Both the position numbers and the translations under genes were made by a program. A DNA stretch of 64,000 bases, from positions 77,749,739 through 77,813,738 of the forward strand of contig NC_089583.1 in NCBI RefSeq assembly GCF_019320115.1, given 5' to 3'. The notes under the pieces were generated by a model, which was given only the letters and a program-made list of their open reading frames with translations, did no database searches and had not been told where the DNA came from. Each line of letters starts with the position of its first letter. The first letter of the stretch is position 1. Below are positions 11,276 through 22,124 of this stretch, one piece after another. Source of the stretch: Miscanthus floridulus. Lineage: Eukaryota > Streptophyta > Magnoliopsida > Poales > Poaceae.

Positions 11276-14200
11276 ATGGCCGGTGACCCTGTTATCCACC
11301 CGGTGGATCCTTGGGGTCCATCTGACGTGTCCGTGGAGATGCTATAGTCGCTCGTCGATGACGGCCTTCTCCGCCCGGTTACCGACCCCAATAGGGCGGA
11401 GTGGATTGCTCCGTCGGGTGAGCCGGAGCTGAGGCCATGCGATGGGTACATCATGAGCTTCGTGTCTTTTCACGAGCGCGGTCTCGGCCTCCTAGTGGAC
11501 TGGTTCATGCGGGCGCTCCCGCATTACTATGGCGTGGAGCTTCACAACTTCAACCCCAACTCCATCATGTAGGCGGCCATCTTTGTCGCCGTCTGCGAAG
11601 GGTACTTGGGCATTGCCCCCTATTGGGAGCTGTGGCTCCACCTCTTCCGAGTGGGGCACACCACCAAGCCGATGGGCACGATGGGCATGAGGAAGGCGAT
11701 GAGGGCTGGTGGCTGCACTCTCCAAGTGTGCCAAGACCGACAGCACCTTTACATAATGGCCTAGCTCATGTCATCCAATCACCACTGGTACACCAGCTGG
11801 TTCTACCTCCGCAACGATGATGGCGGACTTCCCCCCTACACCGGGCAGATCATGGAGAGCCAGCCGGAGAAGTGGAGGTACGACATCCTGCTGGCCGACC
11901 AGCCCAAGCTGTAGCCGCTCCTGGAGGGGCTAGAGAGGTTGCGTAGCCACGGCCTCACGGCGGCTGTGGTCGTGGTGGCCTTCCACCGTCGGAGGGTGCT
12001 ACCACTGATGGCTTGGTGGTGGCGCATGTTTGACATGAGACTGGATGAGCCAATCAAGGGCATCTGGATGTCCGCCGTCACCCTCTCCGACGAGGAGATT
12101 CTATGGTGGGTGAGGGAGACGATGGAGGGGCAGCTGAAGAGCGGTGGTCTGACCCCTATCGCGATGCACCCATCGTGGGGGTACCTCTCACTGGTAAGTC
12201 ATGTGCTGCTGCGGCCCCCGAGGCCTCCTCGTTCCTCACCATTTTCTGATCCCTTATTCATGTTTGTTGTTCCTGCAGGGGATGAGGGACGTGCGAGCCT
12301 CCCCGCCACCAGTCCCGAGGACGTAGAGCGGCGGGCGGTGAACCAAGCGCACGCCGAGGCATAGAAGAAGCGAAAGGACGTCAAGGAGACAAAGCACAAG
12401 AGGAAGATCCTTGAGCACGAGGAGCTAGAGAAGCGCCACCGGTAGCAGAGGCAGGACGGTCTCTCGGTGGAGGCGTCTCCGTCGTCGTCACTATCGACGG
12501 ACTCTTCGGGCGAAGGTGATGAGAGCGAGGTGGGGCGGGGTCCCCTAGACCATCTCCCTGACATCGGGGGAACAGCACTCAAGGCATTAGCGAGTAGCCC
12601 GATGCTTCCAGGAGGAGGAGGAGAGGATGCCTCGGGGCCAGCGATTGCCCACCCCGAGGCCGAGGCCGACATGCCCAAGACACGGGCGTTAGGGAAGCGC
12701 ACCATCATCCCAGTGGGCTCGACAGTAGAGGTGGAGTAAGTGGCGGCGGGGGCGACGCAACTGCCCCCACAGAGGGTTGAGGGGGCACCAGAGTCCAGCG
12801 AGGACCGGCCGGAACCGGTGGATACAGAGGCCATGCCACCGCCGCTGCCACCGCCGTTGTAGAGGAGGGACGCAGTGCCAAAGCGGTTGTGTCCCCGTTC
12901 GAGGTGAGTGTTTTTTCGGTGGAGTTGGCAGCATTTCCCATTCATTCCTTGGTCGTATGCTAACCTTGTCAGAGTTTTGCTTTCAGCTAGAAGCGTCAGG
13001 TGGAAGTGCCTGCCTTGGCGCCGCGTAAGGTGCTCAAGGTGAGCACCAGCTCCACCGCCCAATGGGTGGTGGAGGCGCAAGCTGCCATACAACATGGCAC
13101 GGCAACGGCGAGGACTGACTTGAAGGAGCCGGTTGCCCAGGGGGAGGCTACCAAGGCAGCCACGAGGCAAGCGGGGGAGGAGGAGCCTATGCCCCATGGG
13201 GCCAAGGCCCATGAGTCTGATGGGGCCAAAGTGCCCTCAGTTGCCGAGGCCCCTCGGACTTCCGAGGCTGAGGCGATGGAGGTCGGGGCGCCAAGGACCA
13301 CCGAGGCCAAAGTGGCGGGGACCGGAGCTCTCGAGACTACCAAGGCCGGGGTGGTGGAGGCCGGCGTGAGCGTGGCGAAGCTGGTGTCCGTTGAAGTGGA
13401 GACGAAGGCGGGGCAAGCTTCAATACCATAGCCGGTCCAGGCCCGCCACTATTGCAGGAGAGCGCCCGGGAAGTGGAGGTCCATTCAATCTCCTCTGACG
13501 ATACTTCCTAGGCGAAGGAGGTGGCCGATGCTGAGGCGGCCGGTACTGTGGAGCAGCCGGCTCCGACCTCTAGCGAGGGAAGCTCAGCCCTCGTGCGGGT
13601 ACAACCCGAGCCCCATGGGTGGGAGCACCCATGTGTCTTGTGGTGGAGCCAGGATGACCCTGAGGGGGAGCCTCTATTCGCCCTCGAGGACATGGCCAAG
13701 GGGGGGCGCTAGGACACCTTCGAGCAATACCGCCATCTGGCGGAGTGGTCTCTATGGACAGCACTGTCCGTCGTGGCCAATGATCTGCCCGGGGTCGCCC
13801 AGGTTCGCGCCTTCTTTTCTCGTGTGGTGTCGTCTTTTTCCGAGTTTTCTCGTAGTGCATGACCTTGTTCAGCCTATCCAGGAGCTCGAGGCCCAATCCC
13901 TTAGGAAGTCGTTGTTCCTCCAGTGGGAGAGGGACGTCTGGGATTAGCTCTGGCAATAGAAGGACCTGCTCGCCAATGCCAACGAGCTTCTGTTGGCACG
14001 GAGTGTGGAGGTGGAGGACCTCCGCCTTTGCTATGCTGATATGACGGTCGAGGCAGCCACGGTTCGGGAGCAGGCCACCCCTTTGGCGGCGTGGATCAAG
14101 GAGTTGGAGGAGGAGCTAACCCGAGTGGCCGGCGATCAGAACACCTTCAGGTCTCGGGCTAAAAAAGCGATGACCTTTGCCAAGGCCCTCGCTGGGCATC

Positions 14201-15017
14201 TGGGGGTAGAGCAGGGCATGCACCTGCTGATGAAAGGCGCCCTGGCAGAGGCCCTCAAGGTGGTCGAGGCCTCCCGGACCGAGGCTCTGGTCTAGAAAGG
14301 AAAGGCCGAGGGTGAGTCCTGTTCCCCTCATTTTACTCGTTTTTCTTGTGTTTGACCCCTAACTCCCTGGAGTGATGCAGAGCTAGAGACAAAGGCTTCC
14401 AGAGCGGCCGAGGCTTCTCGGGTCGAGGTCTAGAGCTAGAAGGAGAAAGCCGAGGCCTCTCGGGTCAAGGCCCAGCGCTGGAAAGAGAAAGCCGAGGGTG
14501 AGTCTCGTAGGGCTTCGCCCCTGTTTGGCTTATTTTCTTCTGCGCTTGACCCCATCTTGCTTGTTTTGGCAAAGGTTTGGAGAAGGAGGTCTCCAAGGTA
14601 GCTGAGGCCTTTGTCGCAGTGCAGGTGGTGCTCGAGGCCGAGATCGAGGAGCACGACGCGCTGTAGAGCGCTGCCCATACCATCTGCAAGGCCCTGGATG
14701 TTGAGGGGGTTGAGTCGGGCAACTCCCTTAAGAGCCGCTTGACCATGTTGAGTGGCCAAGTGCGCGAGCGACTCCGAGGGGCGCTGCACATGGGTGTCAA
14801 GCACGCCCTGGCCATTGTCTCCTTGCACTACGCCAGCATCGACCTCGAGGCCATCAGCGATGGCTACATCCTAGCCGAGGATGATGAGGAGGCCGATGAG
14901 GAGGTCACGAAGCTGATGGAGGCAGCTAAGGGCCCCAGCACAGCGCTGGCCAAGCTGTTCGAAGAGGAGGTGGTTTCTCCCACGCCATCCGCTGATGCAA
15001 GAAACCGTGAACCTTGA
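11276..15017 (+). pseudogene. Antisense ORF of Tat-B: PF04195 (putative gypsy-type transposon) protein, intron-containing, decayed
   Basis: From ATG 11276 the plus strand reads MAGDPVIHPVDPWGPSDVSV, followed by the Transposase_28/PF04195 pattern: SFHERGLGLLVDWFMRALPH, a FVAVCEGYLGIAPYWELWLHLF stretch and a WFYLRND motif. The middle is acidic and low-complexity. The C-terminal third (about 13990-15017) is Glu/Ala/Lys-rich and looks coiled-coil. At least four short GT-AG intervals of 69-85 bp look like introns: 12194-12278, 12904-12986, 14312-14380 and 14498-14574; a weaker one is 13803-13872. About seventeen in-frame TAG codons, one TAA and a couple of 1-bp indels (for example near 12318 and 13440-13500) kill the frame. 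AATAAA at 15040-15045 may be a poly(A) signal. The function of this protein in Tat elements is unknown. It is convergent with gag-pol. Confidence 0.82.
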
Positions 15018-15632
15018 CCTGGACCGAAGGGGCCATGTAAATAAACTAGGATTATTATCATGATGTTTGTGGCCGTCGAGGCCTTTTTTAAACCACTTAT
15101 GCGTCTATGCTTTCTAATCATTTTTTATAGTATTTCCGAGCCTCTGCCCTCTGTCTCATTTTTGAACATATCTTTTGTAAAAAACTTCCTCGGAGCCTAA
15201 GTTGCCCCTTGGGCAAAAGGTGGTGAGGGAGTGCCATAGCCCAGAGGCATAGGCCGTCTCACGACTCGGCTGGCCTTTTGGCCCTGAGACAAACTTTCGA
15301 TCCTTAGGTCTTTTACAATCGATTTGTTAGAGCACGCTAGGGAGTTTGGCATAGAAATTTTTTTTGAAAAATGACTAAGAAATGGTGCGTGGGACTTAGG
15401 GGGGAATCCCCCCTTCTAGCCCCCAAGGGAGGCTCAGTTCTGCAGAGGCAGAGCCATGTCTTGTTTGAGCCCCAGAGTGGGCACCTCTGTAGAGGTAAAG
15501 CCGAGTCTCCCTTATGGTGTTATCGTAACGCTGAGGCCCACGATGGGCTTAGGGGGTTTCTAAAAAATTAGAACAATTAAAGAATGCTTCTTTATTGTAT
15601 TTCGAGAAACAATGTATACAATGCTTGGAAAT
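15018..15632. other. Spacer between the convergent antisense ORF and pol of Tat-B
   Basis: This 615-bp stretch has no supported ORF on either strand. It holds a possible plus-strand poly(A) signal (AATAAA, 15040-15045) and would be the 3' untranslated region for both the plus-strand ORF and, read on the minus strand, the region just after the pol stop. Any transcripts of the two units would overlap here. Confidence 0.6.
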
Positions 15633-16800
15633 TTAAGGGTAAAAGCAACATAGCTGTTCTATGTTCCAAGCGTTGGTGAGGATTTCGCCCTTCTCGTTGG
15701 CTAGCTTGTAGGTCCCGAGCTTCAGCACTTGGGCGACGATGTACGGCCCTTCCCATGGTGGGGTTAGCTTGTGGTGGCCCTTGTTGTTTTGCCTCAGTCT
15801 CAGCACCAGGTCGCCCACCTTCAGGTCTCAGCTTCGAATGTGCCGGGCTTGATAGCATCGTAGGGCCTACTGGTACATGGCCGAATGTAATAGCGCAACA
15901 TCTCGGGCTTCCTCCAGTTGGTCGAGGGCGTCTTCACGGGTAGTGCGGTTGCTTTGTTCGTTGTAGGCCTGTAGTCTCGGGGAGCCGTACTCCAGGTCAG
16001 TGGGGAGGATGGCCTCGGCTCCATAGACTAGGAAGAATGGTGTGAACCCTGTGGCTCGGCTTGGGGTGTTCCTCAGGATCCAGATGACCGACGGGAGTTC
16101 GACAAGCCATTTCTTGCCAAATTTCTTCAACCGGTTGTATATTCTAGGCTTGAGGCCTTGTAGGATCATACCGTTGGCATGCTCTACTTGGCCATTTGTC
16201 CTAGGATGTCCTACGACTGACCAGGCCACATAGACGTGGTGGTCGTCGTAGAACGTCAGGAACTTATGGCCAGTGAATTGTGTCCCATTGTCAGTGATGA
16301 TGGTGTTTGGGATGTCGAACCTTTGGATGATATCAGTGAAGAATAGCACCGCTTGCTCGGACTTGATTCGATTGATCGGACGAGCCTCGATCCACTTGGA
16401 GAACTTATCAATTGCTACTAGCAGATGGGTGTAGCCCCTGGGGGCCTTCTGTAGAGGTCCAACCATGTCAAGCCCCCACACAGCGAATGGCCATGTGATG
16501 GGGATGGTTTGGAGGGCTTAGGCCGGGAGATGCGTCTGCCGTGCGTAGTACTGGCATCCCTCGCAGGAGCGTACGAGCTTGGTGGCATCAGCAATAGCCG
16601 TTGGCCAGTAGAACCCTTGGCGGAAGGCATTTCCAATGAGCGTCCGAGGTGCTGCATGGTGCCCACAGGCTCCCATGTGTAAGTCCCAAAGTAGGGCTTG
16701 ACCTGCCTTGGTGGTGATGCATCGTTGAAGGACGCCAGATGAGCTTCGCCTGTACAACTCGCTGTTGCTGAGGACATAAGTCTTGGCTCACTGAGCAAGC
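15633..16800 (-). pseudogene. Tat-B integrase domain of pol
   Basis: Integrase inserts the retrotransposon cDNA into chromosomal DNA. The minus strand from about 16800 shows the zinc-binding HHCC region (HMGACGHHAA ... CEGCQ, about 16690-16550), then the catalytic core from 16481: GLDMVGPLQ with the first Asp, ITDNGTQFTG with the second Asp and NGQVEHAN with the Glu. All three catalytic residues are therefore present. The C-terminal part is WEGPYIVAQVLKLGTYKL, ending at the stop near 15633. The core itself (16481-15867) is one open frame of 204 residues. TAG stops interrupt the flanks near 16518 and before 15818. Confidence 0.9.
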
Positions 16801-17079
16801 AATCAGGCTTCAGTCCTATCTACAGGAAGCTCTCCTCAGACGAGGCAATCAAGGAATAGGACTCGCCAGTCTGTGCCCTAGCTAGCCTCAGGAGGCTTCG
16901 CATTGACTTCCATGACCTCGGGCTCGGCCGAAGGGGTCTCAGCGATAGAGGGGGCCTCGAGCCCTATGGTGGGCTCAACTGGTGGGCCCTCTCCCGCTGC
17001 TAAGGCGTAGTCAATGGAAGGCTTGTGGAGGTCTCTTGTGAAGATGTTCGGGGGGACCAGGGCCCATGCCGATGCCATC

Positions 17080-17509
17080 TTTGCTAGTTTATCCGCGGCC
17101 TCATTGAATTTATGCATGATGTGGTTGAGTTTGAGACCGTCGAACTTGTCTTCAAGGCAACATACTAGCTTGCAGTACACCTCCATCTTGGGGTCGTGGC
17201 AGTTCGACTCCTTCATTACTTGATCAACAACGAGCTACGAATCGCCCCACACATCGAGGCGCCGCACTCCAAGTTCGATGGCGATCTGCAAGCCGTTGAC
17301 GAGGGCTTCATACTCGGCTACGTTTTGGAGGTGGTGAAGTGGAGCCGAATCATGTAACGCATGTGCACTCCGAGGGGTGAGATGAAGAGCAGACCCACGC
17401 CTGCCCCGGTCTTCATCAGGGACCCATCGAAGTACATGGTCCAGCATTCCGCCTGGACTTGAGCGGGTGGCAGTTGGGTGTCGGTCCACTCAGCCATAAA
17501 ATTGGCCAA
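17080..17509 (-). pseudogene. Tat-B second (archaeal-type) RNase H domain
   Basis: The minus strand reads WTMYFDGSLMKTGAGVGLLF (from about 17440), then NVAEYEALVNGLQIAIELG (from about 17330) and RRLDVWGDS, ending HKFNEAADKLAKMAS. The acidic catalytic positions Asp (FDGS), Glu (AEYEA) and Asp (WGDS) are visible. A second RNase H of this type, in addition to the one attached to RT, is a known mark of the Tat lineage. A frameshift falls inside the domain at about 17335, and a TAG follows WGDS at about 17233. The domain is best read as two frames joined by one indel. Confidence 0.8.
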
Positions 17510-18876
17510 GACCTAGGATTTAATTGCCTTCCAAGGCGCAAAAGATAGGGCTTCCCCTATGAGTTCGATGGCCCACTTGGCTATCCTACCCGAGGCCTCC
17601 CGGTTATGGATTATCTCTCCCAAGGGGAAAGACGACACCACGGTCACTGGGTGGGACTCGAAGTAGTGGCGCAGCTTGCGTCGAGCCAAGACTACAGCGT
17701 AGATTAGTTTCTGGATGTGGGGGTAGCGTGTCTTAATCTCAGAGAGCACTTTGCTGATGAAGTAAATAGGTCATTGGATGGGTAGGGCATGCCCTTCTTC
17801 CTGCCTCTCAACCACCATGACCGCACTGACCACCTGGGTCGTTGTGGCGACGTAGAGTAAGAGGGCCTCGCCCTTGGCTGGTGGTACTAGGACGGGAGGA
17901 TTGGTGAGCAATGCCTTGAGCTTGGCGAGGGCTTCTTCGGCCTTGGGGGTCCAAGAAAAGCGTTCTAATTTCCTCAAGAGGTGGTACAGAGGTAAGCCTT
18001 TCTCGCCAAGGCGCGAGATGAAGCGGCTTAGGGCCGTGAGGCATCCCGTAACCCTCTGTACTCCCTTGAGGTCTTGGATCGGTCCCATGTTGGTCATGGC
18101 TGAGACCTTCTCTAGGTTGGCCTCGATGCCGCGTTCTGAGACTATGAATCCCAAGAGCATGCCTCAGGGGACCCCGAAGACACACTTTTTAGGGTTGAGT
18201 TTGATGCCCTTCTCTTTAAGGCATTTGAAGGCTATCTCCAAGTCATTGACGAGATCATTGGCCTTCCTAGACTTGACCACAATGTCGTCCACGTAGGCCT
18301 CGACAGTTCGCCTAATGTGCTAGCCAAAGACCTGGGTCATGCACCGCTGGTATGTGGCCCCTGTGTTTCTGAGGCCAAATGGCATAGTCATATAGCAGTA
18401 CATGCCAAATGGTGTGATGAAAGAAGTCCCAAATACGCATAGTCGGATTCTTTCATCTTGATTTGATGGTAACCGGAATACGCATCAAGGAAGGATAGGG
18501 TTTCACATCCCGCAGTGGAGTCAATGATTTGATCGATTCGAGGTAATGGGAAAGGGACTTTTGGACATGCTTTATTCAAACCAGTGTAGTCCACACACAT
18601 TCTCCACTTCCCATTTTTCTTCTTAACTAATATAGGATTAGCTAACCACTCCAGATGGGACACCTCCTTGATGAATCCAGCTGCTAAAAGCTTCTGCACC
18701 TCCTCACCGATGGCCCTATGCTTTTCCTCATCAAATCGATGTAGGTGCTGCTTCACCGGTCTGGAGCCAGCCCGGATGTCTAAGGTGTGCTCGGCGACCT
18801 CCCTCGGTATGCCTAGCATGTCTGAGGGACTCCATGCGAATACATCAGCATTCACGCGAAGAAAGTCGATGAGCAC
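17510..18876 (-). pseudogene. Tat-B reverse transcriptase and RT-connected RNase H domain
   Basis: RT copies element RNA into DNA. From 18876 on the minus strand: LIDFLRVNADVFAWSPSDM, KEVSHLEWLANPILVKKKNG, MCVDYTGLNKACPK and SFLDAYSGYHQI (first catalytic Asp). After a frameshift near 18430 the reading continues with TMPFGLRNTGATYQ and AYVDDIVVK (18301-18275), the YVDD active site. Next comes WTPKAEEALAKLKALLTNPPVL and the RNase H-like region to about 17510. Separate TAG or TGA stops lie at about 18320, 18160, 17770 and 17515. The order and motifs match Ty3/gypsy pol. The copy cannot encode an active enzyme. Confidence 0.9.
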
Positions 18877-18882
18877 GGCTTC

Positions 18883-19700
18883 CTATTTGATGTCGAGGGT
18901 GGTGTTGATCCTCAGCGCCCGGTCGTCGGGGTAGATGGGGTCGACCGGGACGAGCTTGACGGCCTCCGTGGGCTCAAAAGTCTCGGCGCAACACTTGGAG
19001 TCAAGCGCCTCGCTACCAAGCCGGTCGAGGTCGACGATGAGGGTCTCGGCCTCCACGAGAGCCTTGACATACTCGATGCATTTGACATCACAGTCGTATG
19101 CATGCTCGTACGTGGACTCGACAGTGATGACGCTGTTGGGGCCCGGCATCTTGAGCTTGAGGTAGGTGTAGTTGGGGACCACCATGAACTTGGCATAGCT
19201 CGGCTGCCCCAGGATGGTGTGGTATGTTCCCTTGAACCCAACCACCTCGAAGGTGAGGACCTCCTTGCGGTAGTTGGAGGGAGTACCAAAGCAGACGGGC
19301 ATGTCGATGCGCCCGAGGGGTCGCATGTGTTTTCTCGGCACGATGCCGTGGAAAGGCACGGTGTCACCCCGGAGCTACGACTGGTCAAGCTCCAAGAGCT
19401 CTAGGGTGTTGGCGTAGAGGATGTTGAGGCCGCTGCCTCTGTCCATCAACACCTTGGTGAGCCGGGTGTTGTCAATGATCGGGTCGACGACAAGTGGGTA
19501 CTACCCGGGGTTTGGAACATAATCGGGGTGGTCATCCTAATCAAAGGTGATCGCCTCCTGAGACTGGTTGAGGTACTAGGGAGTGGCCACCTTAACCAAG
19601 AAGACCTCCCAGTGTTCCCTTTTCTGCTGCCGCGCCGTGAGGCACGCTGAAGGCCCACCGAAGATGATGAAGGCGTTGCGTACCTCGAGGAACCCATTGT
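18883..19700 (-). pseudogene. Tat-B protease region of pol
   Basis: The minus strand reads RLTKVLMDRGSGLNILYANT (about 19460-19400). This is the aspartic-protease motif of Tat elements, usually DGGSGLN, here with Arg after the Asp. It continues VCFGTPSNYRKEVLTFEVVG, then GTYHTILGQPSYAKFM, the ILG-type flap/hydrophobic motif of retropepsins. The frame is open from 19359 to 18883 after a TAG near 19377, with further TAGs at about 19500, 19540 and 19576. Retropepsin processes the Gag-Pol precursor. The Gly-to-Arg change next to the catalytic Asp probably abolished activity, unless it is a single late mutation of this copy. Confidence 0.8.
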
Positions 19701-19776
19701 CCTTGTTGTTGTCCCTATCGCCGGTGTCCCTCATCTTGGCATCATCGCAGGGGAGCCTGAGTTTAGCGTAGTAATG

Positions 19777-21729
19777 CTAGAGCATGGTGCACTCTTTGAG
19801 GGTGTGCTTCACCGGGCCCTGGTGGTAAGGACAGGGTTTCTTAAGCATATCGTCGAAGAGCCCGGGGCCTCTAGGGCCTCGGGGATTCTTGCGCTTTGTG
19901 GCCATGACTAGGCTAGCCTTGAGGACTTCTTGCTTCCCCTGGTGACCCTTCTTCTTTTTCTTGAGGAGGCGGGGAGCCGAGGCCTCGGGGGCCTCGTCCC
20001 TTCGCTTCCCCTTAGCGTCGTTGTCGGGGAAGATGGCTCCGATGGCCTCTTTGCTCGAGGCGAAGTTGGTGGCGATGTCAAGGAGCATGGTAGCTGAGGT
20101 CGGCACGTTCCGGCCTAACTCTCAGACTAGGTCTCGGTAGGTGGTGCCGGAGAGGAAAGCCTAGACAATTTCTGAGTCGCCGACGCTTGGCAACTCGGTG
20201 CATTTCTTGGAGAAGCGTCGGATGAAATCTCAGAGAGACTCGTCCAGTCCCTGGCAACAACTCTTGAGGTCCCAGGAGTTCCTAGGGCGCATGTATATGC
20301 CCTAAAAATTCTCGACGAAGATCCTTACCAAGTCATGCCAGTTGTGGATTTGAAAGGGAGGGAGGTGTTTGAGCTAGGCTCGCGTTGAGTCTGACAGGAA
20401 CAACGAGAGGTTGCAGATGATGAGAAGGTCATCATCCACACCGCCTAGCTGACAAGCCAGGTGGTAATTTGCCAGCCAAAGTTTAGGATTAGTCTCGCTG
20501 TTGTACTTCATGAGATTGGCCGGTTGCCAAAACTGGGCCAAGAAATGAGCAGCGCGGATAGCTCTACTAAAGACTCGAGGGCCAGACGGCTCAGGAGAAG
20601 GACTGTGGTCCCCCCCACTATCGTAGCGGCCACCTCAGTGTGGATGGTAGCCTCGGGCAGGCCCCTCATTGTCATGGCACCGTCACCCACTGACTACATC
20701 GTGGTCGCCTTGCACCTCGCGTCGGTCGTCGGAGTGGTCATGCACCGAGGGGACCCTATTGGCCGTCAGGGCCCGAGCAGGCTCGGGATGAACCGAGACC
20801 TCCCTATCTTGCCGAGGCGGTGTCATGGGAAGTTTCGAGGCGCCTCCGCGCCATCGAGAGGCGGAACTTTTGTCCTGCTGCACTGCGGCAGTCTCAAGGA
20901 GGTCTCAGAGCTCACCATGAGCCCATCGCCCCTCTGTGGTAGAGAGCTCGGGCATTGTCCAGAGCAGCATTGCCGCCACCATGATGTTTTGGCTAGCATG
21001 GTTGAAGATAGGGGGTTGCTCGCCCCCCTCGTTGTTGTTGATGTGGCGGTTGATGTCGCGAGCCCTCCGCCAGGCTGCTCCGCCATCACCATGACCCTGC
21101 TGCTCTTGCTCGAGAGTGTCTCAGAGCTGCTGCAGAAGGAATCGGTCTTGTTCGACCTTGGCCTGAAGCTCATGGAGCTGCTCCAGGTCTAGGCATCGAA
21201 GTTGCTCAGGGGCAAGGTTCTCGTTCCATGCTGCCCGAGGCTCGACACGTGGACGTGTGGCGCCACCCGCCCCCTCAGGGGGCAGGGAGTGAGAACCTGT
21301 CCCTTCGTCCTCATCGCCCGTGCTCGGCATCCCGAGCTCGATGTGGAAGCACTCACGAGTGGGGTCATAAGTGCTTTCATCATCAGAGTCGAAGTAGCCG
21401 AAGCAGTAGTCACTCGTGGCTAGGAAGCGGCGCATGGCTTCAGGGTCGCGGAGCCTGGAGAAGTCCGCTTCGGCCCACACCTTGTCCTCCTCCGAGGAAT
21501 CAGCATGGGTGTGGGTCGAGGTCATGGCATCGAAGTCGAGGGTGAAGCGTTGGTGGCGTCCTGAGGGTTCCGCGTGAGCAGAAGCGTAGGCGGAAGCATA
21601 GGTGGCGGCGGCATTCCTTAACTCGAAGGGGTACGGGGATGGTGCCATCGCCGGGCTTTGCTCCACCTGAGTCGACTCCTCAGGAGGTGGTGGGGTAGAG
21701 CTTGATGACGGGGCATCGCTGTGCGTCAC
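19777..21729 (-). pseudogene. Tat-B gag
   Basis: The ATG at 21729 opens MTHSDAPSSSSTPPPPEEST, a Ser/Pro-rich N-terminus. The frame then runs 202 codons to a TGA near 21121 and continues in the same frame with further TGA or TAG stops to about 19777. Typical Tat gag pieces are visible: NPKLWLANYHLACQLGG (about 20470), FSKKCTELPSVGDSEI (about 20210), a Lys-rich linker KKKKKGHQG, and a terminal zinc-knuckle-like CPYHQGPVKHTLKEC (about 19835). Gag forms the particle that packages the element RNA. The visible stops are TGA at presumed CGA Arg codons or TAG at presumed CAG Gln codons. The start is chosen as the first ATG with gag-like sequence about 400 bp after the 5' LTR. Confidence 0.85.
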
Positions 21730-22106
21730 CGGCGCCTTTCCCCTATCCAGGCTCAGGCTAGACAGGTCCCCAACTAGGGACCTTGTGCCAATAGCTGGGC
21801 AGGGGATACTGGTGGAGCGTGGTGCATCACCCTAATCTTACATAGGGTCGGGGTGGTCCCACCCACACCATTCCTAGCGAGCGCGATGAGAGCAGCGGCC
21901 TAGGCGCTGCCTACGCCTAGGCTGCTGGGGTGTGACGTCGTCGACGGTCAGCGAGACTCTGGGTGAGAGGAGTACCATATCGTACTCATACCCTAGAGAC
22001 ATGAACTCTAGGCTCCCGAACTAGATTATCGTGCCGAGACCCAGTGGTCGCACGGGGTCTTTCATTTGGAACTTGTTGGGATGACGAAGATGACACGTAG
22101 TAGCCC
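21730..22106 (-). other. Tat-B untranslated leader between primer site and gag
   Basis: About 380 bp of minus-strand leader precede the gag ATG. No credible ORF or structure was recognised here. Confidence 0.6.
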
Positions 22107-22124
22107 CCTGTCTATCGTACCAAC
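22107..22124 (-). other. Decayed primer binding site of Tat-B
   Basis: Directly after the 5' LTR the minus strand reads GTTGGTACGATAGACAGGGG. In register with the site of the related element at 55205-55224 (GTTGGCGCGCCAAGTAGGGG) it keeps the outer bases but has lost the GCGCGCC core. This is consistent with a mutated Tat primer site. Confidence 0.55.

Noticed and set aside
12199..13212. 337-residue minus-strand ORF
   Set aside because: It is the shadow of the antisense-ORF coding strand; its GC-rich composition suppresses stops. The plus strand carries the recognisable domain.
11276..15017. Recoding of TAG as an amino acid, suggested by many in-frame TAG
   Set aside because: Frameshifts and a TAA also occur, and pol on the other strand has TGA too. 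The element is plainly decayed, and methylated-cytosine deamination explains the bias more simply.
20461..21192. 243-residue plus-strand ORF
   Set aside because: It is the complement of the Tat-B gag frame on the minus strand, which has the recognisable gag motifs.
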